Below, piece by piece: positions 13,448 to 14,383 of a DNA stretch of 14,383 nt (within the stretch, counting starts at the first letter, position 1; each line of letters opens with the position of its first letter). Under the pieces are notes generated by a model, which worked only from the letters and a program-made list of their open reading frames with translations, was not told where the DNA came from and did not search any database. The stretch comes from Bacillota bacterium (GTDB taxonomy: Bacteria > Bacillota > Clostridia > Peptostreptococcales > Anaerovoracaceae), in NCBI GenBank assembly GCA_017619985.1, contig JAFZRG010000057.1:1-14383 (forward strand). The letters are read 5' to 3'. Made by a program: the position numbers and the translations under genes.

Positions 13448-14383
13448 ATGAAAGTCTATAAAGGCAATATTCTGACTGTCAACGCGAACGATGAAGTGTT
13501 TCAGTTTCTCGTGGAAGACGGCGGCCGCATCGTCTTCGTGGGCGACACGCTGCCCGGCGAATTTCTGAAGGCGCCCATGGAGGATCTCGGCGATAAGGCT
13601 CTGATCCCGGCCTTCTGCGACACCCATCAGCACTTCGCGTCGTTCTCGATCTTCAACGCGGGGCTGAACGTCGCGGACGCGGATTCGAACGAGCAGATCA
13701 TCAAGATGGCCAAGGATTTCTATCTGCGGTCGAAGTCCAAGACGCTCGTCGCGTTCGGCGCTTCGCCGTATTCCGTGAAGGAACGCAGGCTGCTGTCCCG
13801 CGAGGAATTGGACAGCGTGTGCCCGGATAAGCCGTTCTTCATGGTCAAATACGACGGCCATGCCTGCGTCGTGAATTCCGCCCTGCTCGAAAAGGTGAGA
13901 GACGCCTGCAAGGATCTGCGCGGCTACCATCCGGATACCGGCGAGATGAACCAGGAGGCTTTCTTCGCCGTCTCGGACTACATCACGAATTCCGTCGCGA
14001 TCCCCGAACTCGTAAGGAGCATGCAGAAAGCCGTGGATTTCGAAGCGGGACGGGGCATCGGCATGGTGCACACGGTCTCAGGCGTCGGTTTCCCCGGCGA
14101 TCTCGACATCAGCCTGGAGAAGTGGTTCGCCAAGTCGGTCAAATCCGGTTTCCAGATCCGCGTGTTTCCGCAGTCCATGGACATCTCCGCAGCGACGAAG
14201 CGCAAGCTGCCCCGCATCGGCGGTTGTTTCCGCTGCGCGCTGGACGGCTGCTTCGGGTCACAGGACGCGGCGCTGTACGAACCCTACGCCAACGACCCCT
14301 CCAACTACGGCGTCCTGTACTATACGGACGAGCAGGTGATCGAATTCTGCAAGGCGGCCAACCGCGCCGGCCTGCAGATCGAG
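13448..14383 (+). CDS. YtcJ-like amidohydrolase, 5' part (runs off the window)
   Basis: The frame stays open from ATG 13448 to the last base, giving 312 residues without a stop. AAGGAG at 13436-13441 lies 6 bases before the ATG. It starts like an amidohydrolase, with a short beta-rich domain (KVYKGNILTVN) and then the metal-binding segment IPAFCDTHQHF with His60 and His62. Later come DGHACVVNSALLEK, and CALDGCFGSQDAALYEPY followed by a YTDEQVIEFCKAANRAGLQIE segment. The latter is the usual lead-in to the next metal-binding histidine of the Amidohydro_3 (YtcJ-like) family, which lies past the edge. Such enzymes hydrolyse amide or other C-N bonds with bound metal in the cytosol; the substrate here is unknown. 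It shares a transcript with the cysteine-cluster gene, and no direct link to the dehydratase-type operon is seen. Confidence 0.88.
   Translation, partial: MKVYKGNILTVNANDEVFQFLVEDGGRIVFVGDTLPGEFLKAPMEDLGDKALIPAFCDTHQHFASFSIFNAGLNVADADSNEQIIKMAKDFYLRSKSKTLVAFGASPYSVKERRLLSREELDSVCPDKPFFMVKYDGHACVVNSALLEKVRDACKDLRGYHPDTGEMNQEAFFAVSDYITNSVAIPELVRSMQKAVDFEAGRGIGMVHTVSGVGFPGDLDISLEKWFAKSVKSGFQIRVFPQSMDISAATKRKLPRIGGCFRCALDGCFGSQDAALYEPYANDPSNYGVLYYTDEQVIEFCKAANRAGLQIE

Overview
The window reads as obligate-anaerobe DNA. It is GC-rich, has strong AAGGAGG-type ribosome binding sites, and carries oxygen-sensitive enzyme families (2-hydroxyacyl-CoA dehydratase/benzoyl-CoA reductase-like proteins, their ATP-driven activator, and an Old Yellow Enzyme with FMN, an Fe-S cluster and FAD). 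A GC-rich member of the Clostridia fits best. A coriobacterial host cannot be excluded, and no phylogenetic marker here settles it.

Region 1 (1-11676, + strand) is one tightly packed operon of at least eleven genes, cut by the left window edge and closed by a strong intrinsic terminator at 11642-11676. In order it holds: the 3' end of a large HGD-D family dehydratase-like subunit; a small one-helix membrane protein; htpG; a CooC/AcsF-type P-loop ATPase with a CxC motif; an HgdB/BcrC-like Fe-S subunit; a second large HGD-D subunit (666 aa) with an unusual Pro/Lys/Val-rich N-terminal repeat; the HgdC/BadF-type activator; a second small membrane protein related to the first; a stand-alone fragment of the acetyl-CoA synthase fold ending in a CX2CX5C motif; a large enoate-reductase-like flavoprotein; and a double flavodoxin-fold protein. 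Gaps run from a 1-base overlap to about 50 bases.

The likely logic is as follows. The activator feeds ATP-energised electrons to Fe-S subunits of the HGD-D family. The CooC-like ATPase may load a metal, HtpG may help assemble oxygen-sensitive complexes, and the flavoenzymes may supply electrons or act on the same compound or its product. The combination of a CooC/AcsF-like ATPase and an acetyl-CoA-synthase-like domain with dehydratase machinery, and with no CO dehydrogenase in view, is the strongest candidate here for an undescribed system. The substrate cannot be read from the sequence.

Region 2 (11590-12795, - strand) is a single gene converging on the operon. It encodes a long, PsiD-type phosphatidylserine decarboxylase family protein with a pyruvoyl-forming GGS site. 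Its last codons overlap the operon's last gene by 17 bases, and its coding sequence contains the operon's terminator on the opposite strand.

Region 3 (12862-14383, + strand) is a divergent transcription unit with an extended -10 promoter placed so that its mRNA may be leaderless. It encodes a YkgJ-like cysteine-cluster protein and then a YtcJ-like amidohydrolase cut by the right edge. No stretch above 300 bases lacks a gene. I saw no tRNA, rRNA, CRISPR array, insertion sequence or phage gene.
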